This document shows, piece by piece, positions 35,808-45,678 of a DNA stretch of 64,000 nt. Made by a program: the position numbers and the translations under genes. The notes below the pieces were generated by a model, which saw only the letters and a list, made by a program, of their open reading frames with translations, did no database searches and had not been told where the DNA came from. Every line of letters begins with the position of its first letter. The first letter of the stretch is position 1. The stretch covers positions 248,001 to 312,000 of the forward strand of contig NZ_JAINWL010000002.1 in assembly GCF_021021475.1 (NCBI RefSeq). Reading direction: 5' to 3'. This DNA comes from Citromicrobium bathyomarinum (GTDB lineage Bacteria; Pseudomonadota; Alphaproteobacteria; Sphingomonadales; Sphingomonadaceae).

Positions 35808-37067
35808 ATGCTGCGTCGTTTCGCCACCGCTTCCGCACTCGCCGCGCTGTTGTGCGCGCCTGCTTTCGCGCAGACGCCGGACGAAATCGCGCAGGCCGCG
35901 CTCGAAGCAGCGCCGGTGTGGGACGGGCACAACGACGTGCCGATCCAGCTGCGCAGCCGGTTCGACAATGTGCTCGACGGGTTCGACTTTGCCGACACAA
36001 GCGCGACCAGGACCGAAACGCGCAACGCGATGCATACAGACCTGGCGCGGTTGCGTGCCGGGCATGTCGGCGCGCAGTGGTGGTCGGTCTACGTTCCCGC
36101 CTCGCTCGACGAGCCCGAAGCGGTGCAGATGACGCTCGAGCAGATCGACGTCGCGAAGCGGCTGATCGCCCGTTACCCCAATGACATGACGCTGGCGCTG
36201 AGCGCGGACGATGTCGCGGCGGCGCAGGTGCAGGGCAAGATCGCCGGACTGCTGGGCATGGAAGGCGGCCACTCGATCGGGTCGAGCCTCGCGGTGCTGC
36301 GCCAGATGTACGATCTGGGCGCGCGCTACATGACGCTGACGCACAGCCGCAACACGCCGTGGGCGGACAGCGCGACCGACGATCCCGAGCATGGTGGGCT
36401 GACCGATTTCGGCAAGGACCTGGTGCGCGAGATGAACCGGATCGGCATGGTGGTCGATCTCAGCCACGTGTCCGAGAAGACGATGATGGATGCGCTCGAC
36501 GTGAGCCGCGCGCCGGTGATCTTCAGCCATTCCTCCGCCCGCGCGATCAACGGCCACGCGCGCAACGTGCCCGATGCGGTGCTGCGGCGTCTGCCGGAGA
36601 ACGGCGGGATCATCATGGTCACCGCGGTGCCGGGCTTCATCAGCGAGGACGCGCGGGTGTGGAACGCGCAGCGCGATGCCGAGGAGGCGCGGTTGAAGGC
36701 GCTGTGGCAGGGCCAGCCGGACGCGGTTGTGGCAGGCATGTCTGCGTGGGACGAGGCCAACCCCTATCCGCCCGCCAATATCGCCGACATGGCCGACCAT
36801 ATCGATCACGTCCGCAAGATTGCCGGGATCGACGCGATCGGGATCGGCGGGGACTACGACGGCATTCCTTTCGGGCCTGAGGGGCTGGAGGATGTCTCGA
36901 CATACCCCGCTCTGTTCACCGAACTGGCGCGGCGCGGATACTCGCAGGAGGATCTGGAGAAGATCAGCTTCCGCAACATGATGCGGGTGATGCGCGGCGT
37001 CGAGGCGACCAGCGCAGCGATGGCCGATGTGCCGCCTTACGAGTACCCTGCGGGCGGCGGCGAGTGA
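35808..37067 (+). CDS. Secreted membrane dipeptidase (M19 family)
   Basis: 419 residues with a signal peptide ending near PAFAQ. It hydrolyses dipeptides, often with D-residues, using two zinc ions. Metal ligands appear in WDGHNDVP (His41, Asp43), [15 protein letters not shown] and [23 protein letters not shown] near the C-terminus is a family motif. ATG 35808 follows GACAGGGGAG. Together with the S9, DUF885 and S41 enzymes it adds to the secreted peptidases of this region. Confidence 0.94.
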   Translation: MLRRFATASALAALLCAPAFAQTPDEIAQAALEAAPVWDGHNDVPIQLRSRFDNVLDGFDFADTSATRTETRNAMHTDLARLRAGHVGAQWWSVYVPASLDEPEAVQMTLEQIDVAKRLIARYPNDMTLALSADDVAAAQVQGKIAGLLGMEGGHSIGSSLAVLRQMYDLGARYMTLTHSRNTPWADSATDDPEHGGLTDFGKDLVREMNRIGMVVDLSHVSEKTMMDALDVSRAPVIFSHSSARAINGHARNVPDAVLRRLPENGGIIMVTAVPGFISEDARVWNAQRDAEEARLKALWQGQPDAVVAGMSAWDEANPYPPANIADMADHIDHVRKIAGIDAIGIGGDYDGIPFGPEGLEDVSTYPALFTELARRGYSQEDLEKISFRNMMRVMRGVEATSAAMADVPPYEYPAGGGE

Positions 37068-37093
37068 GGAGGGCGGGCTGACGCCCGGCCCGC

Positions 37094-37285
37094 TCAGTCT
37101 CCGTCGACTTCCTCGGGCAGGTCTTCGCGGTCGGTGGAGGCCATTTCCTCCAGTTCGTCCTCGGTCATGCTTTCGTACATGCCCACGGATGCGCCCTGAA
37201 GATCGGACTTGTCCGTCTCGCCGCGCTTGGCGGAGAGGGCGGCGCCTGCCGCCTGTTGCTGCTTCTTCGATTTGGCCTTGGGCAT
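37094..37285 (-). CDS. DUF3008 family small protein
   Basis: 63 residues. The basic N-terminus MPKAKSKKQQQAAGAALSAKRGE and the acidic part GMYESMTEDELEEMAST match DUF3008. It is probably disordered in part. It is the third gene of a unit with DUF2945 and a single-span protein, led by an EcfG-type promoter. DUF3008 and DUF2945 genes are commonly found in general stress regulons. Confidence 0.9.
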   Translation of the reverse strand: MPKAKSKKQQQAAGAALSAKRGETDKSDLQGASVGMYESMTEDELEEMASTDREDLPEEVDGD

Positions 37286-37295
37286 GGCGTGATCC

Positions 37296-37526
37296 TCAGC
37301 TGTCTTGTGCTTCGATTTCGGAGCCCAGCTTGAGCACTTCGTCGCCATCATCCTGTTTGATGAGGTAGGCGGGGTCGTCTTCTGAGCCCTTCCTGGTGAT
37401 CTCGCTGCCCTGCAGGGTGCGGGTCACCTCGCGTTCGAAACGCTCCTTGATCTGGCCCTTGGCAGTGCCGTTGCCCCAATCCCACTGCACATACTGATCG
37501 CTCTGGAAGCTGTTCGTATTGCTCAT
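37296..37526 (-). CDS. DUF2945 (hypervirulence-associated TUDOR domain) protein
   Basis: 76 residues. The small SH3/Tudor-like fold is visible in QYVQWDWGNGTAKGQIKERFEREVTRTLQGSEITRKGSEDDPAYLIKQDDGDEVLKLGSEI. The function is unknown. The gene sits between a single-span protein gene and DUF3008, with gaps of 21 and 10 bp, which supports one transcript. It has no membrane or signal segment. Confidence 0.92.
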   Translation of the reverse strand: MSNTNSFQSDQYVQWDWGNGTAKGQIKERFEREVTRTLQGSEITRKGSEDDPAYLIKQDDGDEVLKLGSEIEAQDS

Positions 37527-37547
37527 GAAATCGGGGCTCCTGGCCGG

Positions 37548-37862
37548 TTATTCCTGTTCGGTAGCAACAACTTCGTCGTTGGCCGCCGGTTCCTCGGCAA
37601 CGCCTTCGTCGCCCGGAGCTTCTTCGATGATGCCGTCCGTGTCGCTGCCGATGGGCGCACCGCGTGCTTCCATCGTACCCGTCATCGTGGCCTCTTCCTC
37701 AGCATCGCCCTGCATCAGTGCGGGGACGATCCAGATGACCGACAGCAGCACGATCGCAAGAAGCAGGCCGATGCCCAGAACCCAGCGCACGACGCCTTCC
37801 TTGCTGCCGCCGCTGACGTCTTCTTCGTCGATACGAACTTTGCTATCGCGGTTATCAGTCAT
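37548..37862 (-). CDS. Single-span membrane protein with acidic periplasmic tail
   Basis: 104 residues. A short hydrophilic N-terminus precedes one membrane helix (VLGIGLLLAIVLLSVIWIVPAL, about 28-49). The remaining half is a Glu/Ala/Gly-rich, probably disordered tail. The family is not recognised. It is the first gene after an EcfG-type promoter and leads the DUF2945-DUF3008 pair, which suggests an envelope role under general stress. Confidence 0.8.
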   Translation of the reverse strand: MTDNRDSKVRIDEEDVSGGSKEGVVRWVLGIGLLLAIVLLSVIWIVPALMQGDAEEEATMTGTMEARGAPIGSDTDGIIEEAPGDEGVAEEPAANDEVVATEQE

Positions 37863-37895
37863 CTCAAATTACCTTTCCGTCCACCGAAAATAACC

Positions 37896-37920
37896 AACGG
37901 CTCGTCTGCCGCGCGGTTCC
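37896..37920 (-). promoter_or_regulatory. EcfG-type promoter of the DUF2945/DUF3008 stress unit
   Basis: On the minus strand: GGAAC (37920-37916), 16 nt, CGTT (37899-37896). The start point is expected near 37888, 26 nt before the ATG at 37862. Confidence 0.75.
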
Positions 37921-37931
37921 TTGAATGCCGA

Positions 37932-38753
37932 TCAGTCGCGCAGCAATTCGTTGATGCCGGTCTTCTCGCGAGTCTGTGCGTCGACCGTCTTGACGATCAC
38001 CGCACATGCCAGCGACGGCTCGCCATCCTTGCCCGGAAGGCTGCCCGGCACCACCACCGAATAAGGCGGGATGTGTCCGCGCAGCACTTCGCCCGTGTCG
38101 CGCACCACGATCTTGGTCGACTGGGTGATGAACACGCCCATAGCGACCACGCAGCCTTCGCCCACGATCACGCCCTCGACGATTTCGGAGCGTGCGCCGA
38201 TGAAGCAGTTGTCGCCGATGATCGTCGGGTTGGCCTGCAGCGGTTCAAGTACGCCGCCGATCCCTGCGCCGGCGGAGATGTGGCAGTTCGCGCCGACCTG
38301 CGCGCAGCTGCCGACGCTGGCCCAAGTGTCCAGCATGGTGTTTTCACCCACATAGGCACCGATATTGGTGAAGCTGGGCATCAGCACGCAGTTCTTGCCG
38401 ATGAAGCTGCCGCGCCGCGCGATCGCACCGGGAACGACGCGGAAACCCGCTTCGCGGAAGCGCGCTTCGCCCCAGCCGGCGAACTTGCTGGGCACCTTGT
38501 CGAACGCGGGCGAGCCGACCGCGCCGTCCATCACCCGGTTGTCCGACAGGCGGAACGAGAGCAGCACGGCCTTCTTCAGCCACTGGTTGACCTGCCAGCC
38601 GCCATTGCCGTCAGGCTCCGCAACCCGCGCGCTGCCTTCGTCGAGGCTGGTAATCGCACTTTCGACCGCTTCGCGCAGGTCCACATCGCCGGTATCGAGA
38701 GAATCGCGGTTCTCCCATGCCTGTTCGATCACCTGCCGGTGTTCGTCGCTCAT
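37932..38753 (-). CDS. dapD: Tetrahydrodipicolinate N-succinyltransferase
   Basis: 273 residues. It transfers succinyl from succinyl-CoA to tetrahydrodipicolinate in lysine and meso-diaminopimelate synthesis. The left-handed parallel beta-helix repeats are clear ([47 protein letters not shown]). RMSDEHRQ starts with a TTG six bases upstream, but ATG 38753 is preferred. The length matches the family. The stress unit lies downstream on the same strand but has its own promoter. Confidence 0.96.
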   Translation of the reverse strand: MSDEHRQVIEQAWENRDSLDTGDVDLREAVESAITSLDEGSARVAEPDGNGGWQVNQWLKKAVLLSFRLSDNRVMDGAVGSPAFDKVPSKFAGWGEARFREAGFRVVPGAIARRGSFIGKNCVLMPSFTNIGAYVGENTMLDTWASVGSCAQVGANCHISAGAGIGGVLEPLQANPTIIGDNCFIGARSEIVEGVIVGEGCVVAMGVFITQSTKIVVRDTGEVLRGHIPPYSVVVPGSLPGKDGEPSLACAVIVKTVDAQTREKTGINELLRD

Positions 38754-38838
38754 CCTCAAATCACTCCTGCACCGGGGACCGGCCCCGTCTTCGCCATGCC
38801 TGCTAGCGAGCCCCTGCGCGGTTGTGAAGCGCGCCCGC

Positions 38839-39909
38839 TCAGTCGAGCCCGGCGCGCTTGGCGAAGTCGTAGGCGGACTGCACCAGCGGGCGCACCCGCT
38901 CGCTCATCTGCTTGGCATGCGCTGACGAGGCAGTGCCGTCGATCACGCGCTTCTTGATGCCCTGGATGATCCCGGCAAACTTGAACAGGTTGAAGGCGAA
39001 GTACCAGTCCATGTCGGGCACCGGGTAGCCGGTCCGTTCGACATAGCGCTGGGTGACTTCCTCTGCGGTGGGGATGCCCAGCGCCTTCAGGTCCTTACCA
39101 CCGAGCCCGGCCCGGCCGTCGGACGGATTGTGCCAGTTGAGCACGAAGTAGCTGAAATCCGCGATCGGATCGCCCAGTGTCGACAGCTCCCAGTCGAGCA
39201 CCGCGGCAACGCGGTTCTCGTCTGCATGGAAGATCATGTTGTCGAGCCGGTAGTCGCCATGGACGATCCCGCTGGCGTGCTGTTCGGGCACCGTCTCGGG
39301 AAGCCACGCGATCAGCGCTTCCATCTCCGGAATCTCTTCGGTTTCGGAAAGCTTGTACTGCTTGGTCCAGCGGGCAATCTGGCGCGCGCAGTAATCCTGT
39401 GGTTTGCCGTAGTCGCCCAGCCCGATCTTCTTGGGATCGGTGGTGTGCAGATCGGCCAGCGTGTCGACCATCGCGTGGTAGATCTCGCGCCGCTCGTCCG
39501 GCTGGTAATCGGGCAGCGCGCCGTTCCACAGGTTGCGGCCCTGGATCAGTTCCATGGCGAAGAACTTGGAGCCGATCACGTCCGCGTCTTCACACAGCCC
39601 GAAGGTGCGCGGCACGGGGAAGCCGGTGGGCCCAAGCGCGCTCATCACGGTGTATTCGCGGTCGACCGCGTGGGCCGATGGCAGCAGCTTGCCGAAGGGC
39701 TGGCGGCGCAGCACGTAATTGCGGCTGGACGTCGCCACCTTGTAGGTCGGGTTGGACTGTCCGCCCTTGAACTTCGAGAGGGTGAGGGGCCCTTCGAAGT
39801 CCTCCACATTCTCCTCGAACCACGCGGTCAGCGCCGCTTCGTCCAGCTTGTCGGCCTCGGGCACGTCGACCGTGCCGACCATTTCCTTCTCGTAGTCGAT
39901 AGCTGCCAC
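38839..39909 (-). CDS. APH-family phosphotransferase (ACAD10/11- and LvaA-like)
   Basis: 356 residues. The aminoglycoside-phosphotransferase fold has [12 protein letters not shown], the catalytic loop [11 protein letters not shown] and the [10 protein letters not shown] magnesium-binding motif. Relatives fused to human ACAD10/11, and Pseudomonas LvaA, phosphorylate 4-hydroxyacyl-CoA. The start is GTG 39909 with a GAGGAAG site. It is followed upstream on the same strand by an alcohol dehydrogenase and an acyl-CoA dehydrogenase gene, which fits a fatty or hydroxy acid pathway, not antibiotic resistance. Confidence 0.88.
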   Translation of the reverse strand: MAAIDYEKEMVGTVDVPEADKLDEAALTAWFEENVEDFEGPLTLSKFKGGQSNPTYKVATSSRNYVLRRQPFGKLLPSAHAVDREYTVMSALGPTGFPVPRTFGLCEDADVIGSKFFAMELIQGRNLWNGALPDYQPDERREIYHAMVDTLADLHTTDPKKIGLGDYGKPQDYCARQIARWTKQYKLSETEEIPEMEALIAWLPETVPEQHASGIVHGDYRLDNMIFHADENRVAAVLDWELSTLGDPIADFSYFVLNWHNPSDGRAGLGGKDLKALGIPTAEEVTQRYVERTGYPVPDMDWYFAFNLFKFAGIIQGIKKRVIDGTASSAHAKQMSERVRPLVQSAYDFAKRAGLD

Positions 39910-40138
39910 GAACTTCCTCTCCTAAACCAATGGCGGCCAGTCTCTATGCTGGCACCTGTACCGCGCCCGTTCGCGAAATTCCGGTCGTCGCGTGCAGTCG
40001 CACTATTTCGCCGGGCCGGACCGCAAACGAGAGCGGCAAGTGTCACCTTTCAAAATTCATCACCCTGCGCCGAATGATCTGTCCGACGCAGGTTTTAGCG
40101 CGCCAGCCCGGTGTAGGACAGGCGCGGTCCCGTAACCG

Positions 40139-41224
40139 TCAGTCGAACACCACGATGCTGCGGGCGCTGTGCCCTTCGCGAAGCTTGTCGAACCCGGCGT
40201 TGATGTCTTCCAGTGCGATCCGTTCGGCAATGATCGTGTCGAGGTCGAGCAGGCCGCGCAGGTAGAAGTCGACGAGGCGCGGCAGATCGACCGGGAAGTG
40301 GTTCATCCCCATGATCGCGCCCATCAGCTTCTTGCCGCCGAGCAGGTCCATCGCGCCGAGCCCGACCCTGCAGTCCAGCGGCATCATGCCGAGGACCACG
40401 GCGGTGCCGCCGCGCCGCAGCGATGCGACCGCGAGATCCGCGCTCGCCTGCCGTCCGACCGCTTCGATGCCGTAATGCACGCCGCCACCCGACAGCTTGA
40501 CGATCTGCGAAGCGGCATCTTCCGCCAGCGCGTCGATCGTGTGTGTCGCGCCCAGCGTTTCGGCGAGCGCGCGCTTCTCGGGCAGCGGGTCGGCGGCGAT
40601 AATCATGCCTGCGCCCGCGATCTTGGCCGCGTTGATCGCTGCAAGGCCGACGCCGCCGCAGCCGATCACCGCGACGCTCTCACCCGGCGTCAGCTTGATC
40701 GCGTTGAAGATGGTGCCCGCACCGGTGGTCACCGCGCAGCCGAGCACGGCAGCCCGGTCGAACGGCATATCCTTGTCGATCGCCACGCAGGCATGTTCGT
40801 GGATCAGCATCTGTTCGGCAAAGGCGGACAGGTTGAGCAACTGCTGCACAGGCTCGCCGCCCCGGGAAAGGCGCGAGGCCGCACCCTTGCCGCGCCGGGT
40901 TCCCTGACCGAGGCACAGCGCCATGCGGCCGGTGACGCAGAATTCGCACTGGCCGCAGAACGCGCTGAGGCACGAGACGACATGGTCGCCCGGCTTCACC
41001 ATCGTCACTTCGCTGCCCACCGCGCGGACCACGCCCGCCGCTTCGTGCCCGGGCACCAGCGGCAGCGCATGCGGATAGGCACCGTCGATGAAGTGCAGGT
41101 CCGAATGGCACAGGCCGCACGCCCTGGTGTCGATCAGAACCTCGTGCGGGGCGGGTTCGGCAAGTTCGATCTCGCCGATCACCATCGGTTCGCCGGGCTT
41201 TTCGAGGATTGCAGCCTTCGCCAT
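40139..41224 (-). CDS. Zinc-dependent alcohol dehydrogenase (MDR family)
   Basis: 361 residues. Catalytic zinc ligands lie in ACGLCHSD and GHEAAG (His60), and the four structural-zinc cysteines are at 90, 93, 96 and 104. The NAD-binding motif VIGCGGVGLAAINAAK follows near 195. It oxidises a primary or secondary alcohol with NAD(P). ATG 41224 is chosen over an in-frame TTG. Its position between the APH kinase and acyl-CoA dehydrogenase genes suggests oxidation of an alcohol precursor of an acyl-CoA. Confidence 0.92.
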   Translation of the reverse strand: MAKAAILEKPGEPMVIGEIELAEPAPHEVLIDTRACGLCHSDLHFIDGAYPHALPLVPGHEAAGVVRAVGSEVTMVKPGDHVVSCLSAFCGQCEFCVTGRMALCLGQGTRRGKGAASRLSRGGEPVQQLLNLSAFAEQMLIHEHACVAIDKDMPFDRAAVLGCAVTTGAGTIFNAIKLTPGESVAVIGCGGVGLAAINAAKIAGAGMIIAADPLPEKRALAETLGATHTIDALAEDAASQIVKLSGGGVHYGIEAVGRQASADLAVASLRRGGTAVVLGMMPLDCRVGLGAMDLLGGKKLMGAIMGMNHFPVDLPRLVDFYLRGLLDLDTIIAERIALEDINAGFDKLREGHSARSIVVFD

Positions 41225-41245
41225 TCTCAACTCCGTGTGATTTTT

Positions 41246-41276
41246 CCGCTCGCCCTGAGCCTGTCAGGGCGAGCGG
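41246..41276. repeat. Palindromic intergenic repeat
   Basis: 13-bp perfect stem CCGCTCGCCCTGA/TCAGGGCGAGCGG with loop GCCTG, between the dehydrogenase genes. The core CCCTGAGCCTGTC belongs to a repeat family common in sphingomonad genomes (from memory). Confidence 0.75.
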
Positions 41277-41293
41277 TAGTGTTGCTTTGGGCG

Positions 41294-42586
41294 TTAGCGC
41301 GTCGCGCCCATGTCGCCCGAGCTGTAGGTTTCCATCTCGTCCTCGCTCGGCGCGTGCCGGGCGAATTCCATGCGCGCGATGGAGCGTGCGTGAACCTCGT
41401 CCGGGCCGTCCGCCAGGCGCAGGGTGCGCTGGTGGGCGTAGGCTTGCGCGAGGCCGAAATCGTCGGACACGCCGGCACCGCCATGCGCCTGGATCGCATC
41501 GTCGATGATTTTCAGAGCCATGGTCGGCGCGGCGACCTTGATCATCGCGATTTCCTGTTTGGCGGCCTTGTTGCCGACCTTGTCCATCATGTCGGCCGCC
41601 TTGAGGCAGAGCAGGCGCGTCATCTCGATGTCGATACGGGCCTGCGCGACGCGCTGTTCCCAGATCGAGTGCTTGTAGATCGGCTTGCCGAAGGCTTCGC
41701 GCGCCTGCAGCCGCTTGCACATCTTCTCCAGCGCTTCCTCGGCGACGCCGATGGTGCGCATGCAGTGATGGATGCGGCCCGGCCCGAGGCGGCCTTGCGC
41801 GATCTCGAACCCGCGCCCTTCGCCCAGCAGCATGGCCGAGGCGGGAACGCGCACGTTGTTGAGGCTGATTTCCATGTGGCCGTGCGGGGCATCGTCATAG
41901 CCGAACACGGGCAGGTGGCGCTCGATGGTCACGCCTTCCGCGTCCAGCGGCATGAGGATCATCGACTGCTGCTGGTGGCGCTGGGCGCTGGTATCACTCT
42001 TGCCCATGACGATCGCGACCTTGCAGCGCGGATCGCCCGCACCGCTGGACCACCACTTGCGCCCGTTGATGACGTATTCGTCACCTTCGCGGATGATCGA
42101 GGTTTCGATGTTGGTCGCATCCGAGCTGGCGACCTGCGGTTCGGTCATCAGGAAGGCGCTGCGGATTTCGCCGGCCATCAGCGGGGCCAGCCACTGTTCC
42201 TTCTGCTCTCGTGTGCCGTAGCGGTGGAGCACTTCCATGTTGCCGGTGTCGGGAGCAGAGCAGTTCATCGTTTCGCTGGCGAAGCCGATGCGGCCCAGTT
42301 CCTCGGCGACCATCGCATATTCGAGGTTGGTGAGGCCGGGGCCTTCGAACTCGAAGGTCTCATCGACATGATGGTGGCTGTCATTGCGCGGGGGCATGAA
42401 CATGTTCCACAGGCCCTTGGCCTTGGCCTTTTCCTTCAGCTCCTCGACCACGGGGATGACTTTCCAGCGATCGCCCTCGGCGTCCTGCGCCTTGTAGGTG
42501 GGGACGGCGGGGCGCACTTCCTTCTCGATGAAGTCGCGCACCCGGTCGCGCCAGTGGCTTTGCCGTTCGGTCGGTTGGAAATCCAT
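41294..42586 (-). CDS. Acyl-CoA dehydrogenase (ACAD11/LvaC-like)
   Basis: 430 residues. Motifs of the FAD-dependent acyl-CoA dehydrogenase fold are present: [26 protein letters not shown], and [15 protein letters not shown] near the C-terminus. The catalytic base region has an aspartate-type HGGAGVSDD arrangement instead of an obvious IVD-type Glu. In the ACAD10/11 group the enzyme removes phosphate from a phosphorylated hydroxyacyl-CoA together with the APH kinase. The neighbouring APH gene supports this reading. ATG 42586 begins MDFQPTERQ. Confidence 0.9.
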   Translation of the reverse strand: MDFQPTERQSHWRDRVRDFIEKEVRPAVPTYKAQDAEGDRWKVIPVVEELKEKAKAKGLWNMFMPPRNDSHHHVDETFEFEGPGLTNLEYAMVAEELGRIGFASETMNCSAPDTGNMEVLHRYGTREQKEQWLAPLMAGEIRSAFLMTEPQVASSDATNIETSIIREGDEYVINGRKWWSSGAGDPRCKVAIVMGKSDTSAQRHQQQSMILMPLDAEGVTIERHLPVFGYDDAPHGHMEISLNNVRVPASAMLLGEGRGFEIAQGRLGPGRIHHCMRTIGVAEEALEKMCKRLQAREAFGKPIYKHSIWEQRVAQARIDIEMTRLLCLKAADMMDKVGNKAAKQEIAMIKVAAPTMALKIIDDAIQAHGGAGVSDDFGLAQAYAHQRTLRLADGPDEVHARSIARMEFARHAPSEDEMETYSSGDMGATR

Positions 42587-42697
42587 GTCTTGCCTCTCTT
42601 GCTTCGGTCTATCTTCGAATATCAGGTATGCAGTCGAAACGCCTCGTGGCAGAGCCGCGCGCCTGCGCCAACCCCGCAATCGTCGTGTTGTGGGTCC

Positions 42698-44134
42698 TCA
42701 GGGACGCAAAACTTCTCCCGTCGGATCGGTGCGCGCCGCATCGTCGAGCAGGGCGAGCCGTGCCTCGTGGCTCTCCCGCGTGATGGGGAACCGCGCCAGC
42801 CAGAAGGCGGCCGTAGCGGCAAGTATCAGCGAGACGAGACCGTAGAGCAGGATCATCGGGGTCAGCACCTCCATCGATACCGTGCCGGGCCGCGCGTCGG
42901 TGGGCAGTTGCGCCAGCGCGATGATTTGCCCGGAAATGAAAATCCCTGCGCCCGTCGCGCATTTCTGGATCAGCCAGTTGCCCGCATAGAACTTGCCTTC
43001 GGCCCTCTCGCCCGTGCGTTCCTCGTACACCTCGATGATTTCGGCGACCATCGACGTGGCGGAGATCATCGACACGATCCCGGAGGTGTTGCCGAGGAAC
43101 AGGAAGCAATAGAACAGGGCGGTCGACGGCAACGTTCCGGCCTCCGGCCACGCACCAGCCAGAAACAGGGCGTAGGGCGTGAAGGCAAACCCGAACGCCG
43201 CCAGCGCACCATAGGCGGCCGTATGCGGCTTGCCGAGGCGCCGGTGCAGCGGGCTCACCACGACGAACATCAGCAGCGCGCTGAAGAACAGCACCACGGG
43301 GTAGGCCTGAAAGGCGCGCTCGTCGAACTGCCAGACGAAGGCGTTGACATATTGCGAGATGGAGAAGGTCGTGCCCTGGCTGATATAGGCCGCCATGGCG
43401 CCCGCGGCGAAGATCAGGAACGCCTTCTCGCTGAAAGCCTGCTTGATCTCGGCAAAAGCGTCGAGCCACCGGAATGGCGGCGGGCGATCGGGCGGAGGAT
43501 GCGCCACCAGCGCGTGCAGACCGATCGCCGACCCGATGACCGAGGCTATCATCAGCAGCCCGCCTGCGATTCCGAAGCCGACATAGCCGTCCGCTTCCAG
43601 GATCCCGTCGGGCCCGCGCATGAACACGGTGTAGGCGAGGATCATCATCACGATCCCGCCGCTCCATCCCATCAGATAGCGGTAACGGAACAGCGTGGTC
43701 CGCTCGTCGTAGTCGGTCGTGATCTCGGGCACGAGGCTCACCTGAGGCACCTCGCAGGCAGACAAGAGCAGCCGCACACCGACCGCAATGCCCAGCAGGC
43801 CGAGGAAGCTGGGCGCCTCACCGCCGGGCGGGGACCACAGCATGATCCACGCCACTGCGAGCGGAAAGGGTGCGATGTAGAGCCACGGGAGACGGCGGCC
43901 CCACTTGGTATAGGTCCGGTCGGAGAAATAGCCGATGAATGGATCCGCGACCGCGTCGACCAGCAAAGCCAGTGCCAGCGCGAGGCCCACCAGCCCCGCG
44001 TCCATGCCCAGCACCTGATTGTAGAAGATCAGCAGGAAGAAGGAAAAGCCGCTGTCCTTCACTCCGAAGGCCATCGCTCCCACGCCCTGAATCAGCTTGA
44101 TGCGAAGCGGAACCGGTCCTTGCGTGAAGGCCAT
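42698..44134 (-). CDS. MFS transporter, GPH (glycoside-pentoside-hexuronide) type
   Basis: 478 residues with about 12 membrane segments. YFSDRTYTKWGRRLPW is the MFS_2/GPH signature, followed by EVPQVSLVPEITTDYDERT. Members import sugars or other solutes with cations; in this cluster the substrate could be a carboxylic acid or steroid-like compound. ATG 44134 begins MAFTQGPVPLRIKL. It heads the minus-strand group and is divergent from the next acyl-CoA dehydrogenase gene. Confidence 0.88.
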   Translation of the reverse strand: MAFTQGPVPLRIKLIQGVGAMAFGVKDSGFSFFLLIFYNQVLGMDAGLVGLALALALLVDAVADPFIGYFSDRTYTKWGRRLPWLYIAPFPLAVAWIMLWSPPGGEAPSFLGLLGIAVGVRLLLSACEVPQVSLVPEITTDYDERTTLFRYRYLMGWSGGIVMMILAYTVFMRGPDGILEADGYVGFGIAGGLLMIASVIGSAIGLHALVAHPPPDRPPPFRWLDAFAEIKQAFSEKAFLIFAAGAMAAYISQGTTFSISQYVNAFVWQFDERAFQAYPVVLFFSALLMFVVVSPLHRRLGKPHTAAYGALAAFGFAFTPYALFLAGAWPEAGTLPSTALFYCFLFLGNTSGIVSMISATSMVAEIIEVYEERTGERAEGKFYAGNWLIQKCATGAGIFISGQIIALAQLPTDARPGTVSMEVLTPMILLYGLVSLILAATAAFWLARFPITRESHEARLALLDDAARTDPTGEVLRP

Positions 44135-44362
44135 GAAGTGCGAATCTCTCCCGTGCGGAGCTTCTTTGCGCCGCCTTTGACGTTTACGGAACAGTAGGGG
44201 TTGCGGGCGGGCGCGCAAGCGCAATCGCTCTGCCGCTACGGCATACCGGTTTTACGAAAGTACGCTTGCGGCGGAGCCTCGCTTGGCCTTACGTAGGCGT
44301 CAGCAAAAGCACCGGCGGCGAGAGTCTCACACCGCTCCGCCGCATCCCGAGGAGAGAGATAC

Positions 44363-45541
44363 ATGGCCGATCTGGAGCAATTCCGCGCGGAAACGCGCAG
44401 CTGGCTCGAAGCCAACTGCCCGCCCGAAATGCGCAAGCCCGCCGAAGACGAGAAAGACGTTTATTGGGGCGGGCGTAACGCCACCTTCAAGAACGAGGCG
44501 CAGAAGGCCTGGTTCGAGGCGTGCCGCGACAAGGGCTACACCGTCCCGGCATGGCCAAAGGAATATGGCGGCGCGGGGCTTTCGCCCGCAGAAGCCAAGG
44601 TGTTGCGCGAGGAAATGGCGCGAATCGACGCGCGCAGCCCGCTGCACAGCTTCGGCATCTGGATGCTCGGCCCGGCGCTGCTGCACTTCGGCACCGAAGG
44701 CCAGAAGCAGCGCTTCCTCAACGAGATCGCGCGCGGCGAGATTCGCTGGTGCCAGGGCTATAGCGAGCCGGGAAGCGGATCGGACCTCGTCTCGATGCAG
44801 ACTTTTGGCGAGGATAAGGGCGATCACTGGATCGTCAACGGCCAGAAGATCTGGACCTCCTACGCCGACGAAGCCGACTGGATCTTCTGCCTCGTCCGTA
44901 CGGACAAGGACAACAAGTACCAGGGCATCACCTTCATGCTGTTCGACATGGCAGGCGACGGCGTCTCGACCAAGCCGATCAAGCTGATCAGCGGCAACTC
45001 GCCCTTCTGCGAAACCTTCATGGACGATGTGAAGGTTCCCAAGTCATACGGAGAGGATATCCCGGCCTATGTCGGCGAGATCAATCGCGGGTGGGATGTC
45101 GCGAAGTACCTGCTGGGCCACGAGCGCGAGATGATCTCCGCCACCGGCGGCGGCGACCGCGCCTCTTCGCTGGGCGCGGTGACCAGCCGCCAGGGCGAGC
45201 TCGACCCCGTGCTGCGCGCCGAAATGGCGCTGTTCGATGTCGATGCGCTGGCGTTTACCGCGATGAGCGAGAAGTTCCTCGACGAGGTGAAGGTGGGCAA
45301 GGGCCACCCTGCGCAGCCCAACATGCTCAAATATGCCGGGACCGAGCTCAACAAGCGCCGGCACGAGCTGCTGATGGCGGCCGGCGGCAGCCACGCTCTC
45401 GAATGGGAAAGCGAAGAGACCGAGCACGGCAAGCCCGCCCGCAGCTGGCTGCGTACCAAGGCGAACTCGATCGAGGGCGGCACCAGCGAGGTGATGCTCA
45501 ACGTGGTCGCCAAGCGCATACTCGAACTGCCGGGCGCGTAA
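44363..45541 (+). CDS. Acyl-CoA dehydrogenase
   Basis: 392 residues. It has YSEPGSGSDLVSMQTF, KIWTSYADEADWIFCLVRTD, and SIEGGTSEVMLNVVAKRIL at the C-terminus. The last element carries the nucleotide-binding GTSE motif typical of the family. ATG 44363 follows GAGGAGAGA. It is followed by a second acyl-CoA dehydrogenase of different type, so the two may form a heteromeric enzyme as seen in steroid side-chain ACADs. That is an inference from arrangement only. Confidence 0.93.
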   Translation: MADLEQFRAETRSWLEANCPPEMRKPAEDEKDVYWGGRNATFKNEAQKAWFEACRDKGYTVPAWPKEYGGAGLSPAEAKVLREEMARIDARSPLHSFGIWMLGPALLHFGTEGQKQRFLNEIARGEIRWCQGYSEPGSGSDLVSMQTFGEDKGDHWIVNGQKIWTSYADEADWIFCLVRTDKDNKYQGITFMLFDMAGDGVSTKPIKLISGNSPFCETFMDDVKVPKSYGEDIPAYVGEINRGWDVAKYLLGHEREMISATGGGDRASSLGAVTSRQGELDPVLRAEMALFDVDALAFTAMSEKFLDEVKVGKGHPAQPNMLKYAGTELNKRRHELLMAAGGSHALEWESEETEHGKPARSWLRTKANSIEGGTSEVMLNVVAKRILELPGA

Positions 45542-45544
45542 CGA

Positions 45545-45675
45545 GAAAAGCCCTCTCCCTTGGGGGAGAGGGTTGGGAGAGGGGGCGGCTACGCTCCCTG
45601 GATCATGAACTTTAAGGGCCGGGAAGGGCCAGTCCCCACTCCCCGGCCCTCTCCCCTGAAGGGGAGAGGGAGTAA
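45545..45675. repeat. Intergenic repeat between two acyl-CoA dehydrogenase genes
   Basis: Left part AGCCCTCTCCCTTGGGGGAGAG is a hairpin, and CTCTCCCCTGAAGGGGAGAG near 45652-45671 is a second one. They enclose about 80 bp of non-coding sequence. The rightmost GAGGGAG is the ribosome-binding site of the next gene. Confidence 0.8.
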
Positions 45676-45678
45676 GAG

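Noticed and set aside
38839-39909. Aminoglycoside resistance kinase
   Set aside because: The APH fold is present, but neighbours are fatty-acid-type dehydrogenases and the motif pattern fits the ACAD10/11 and LvaA group.
40169-44197. An open frame of more than 1300 codons on the plus strand across the dehydrogenase and transporter genes
   Set aside because: It is antisense to four well-supported genes and encodes a low-complexity His/Arg/Asp-rich sequence typical of GC-rich shadows.
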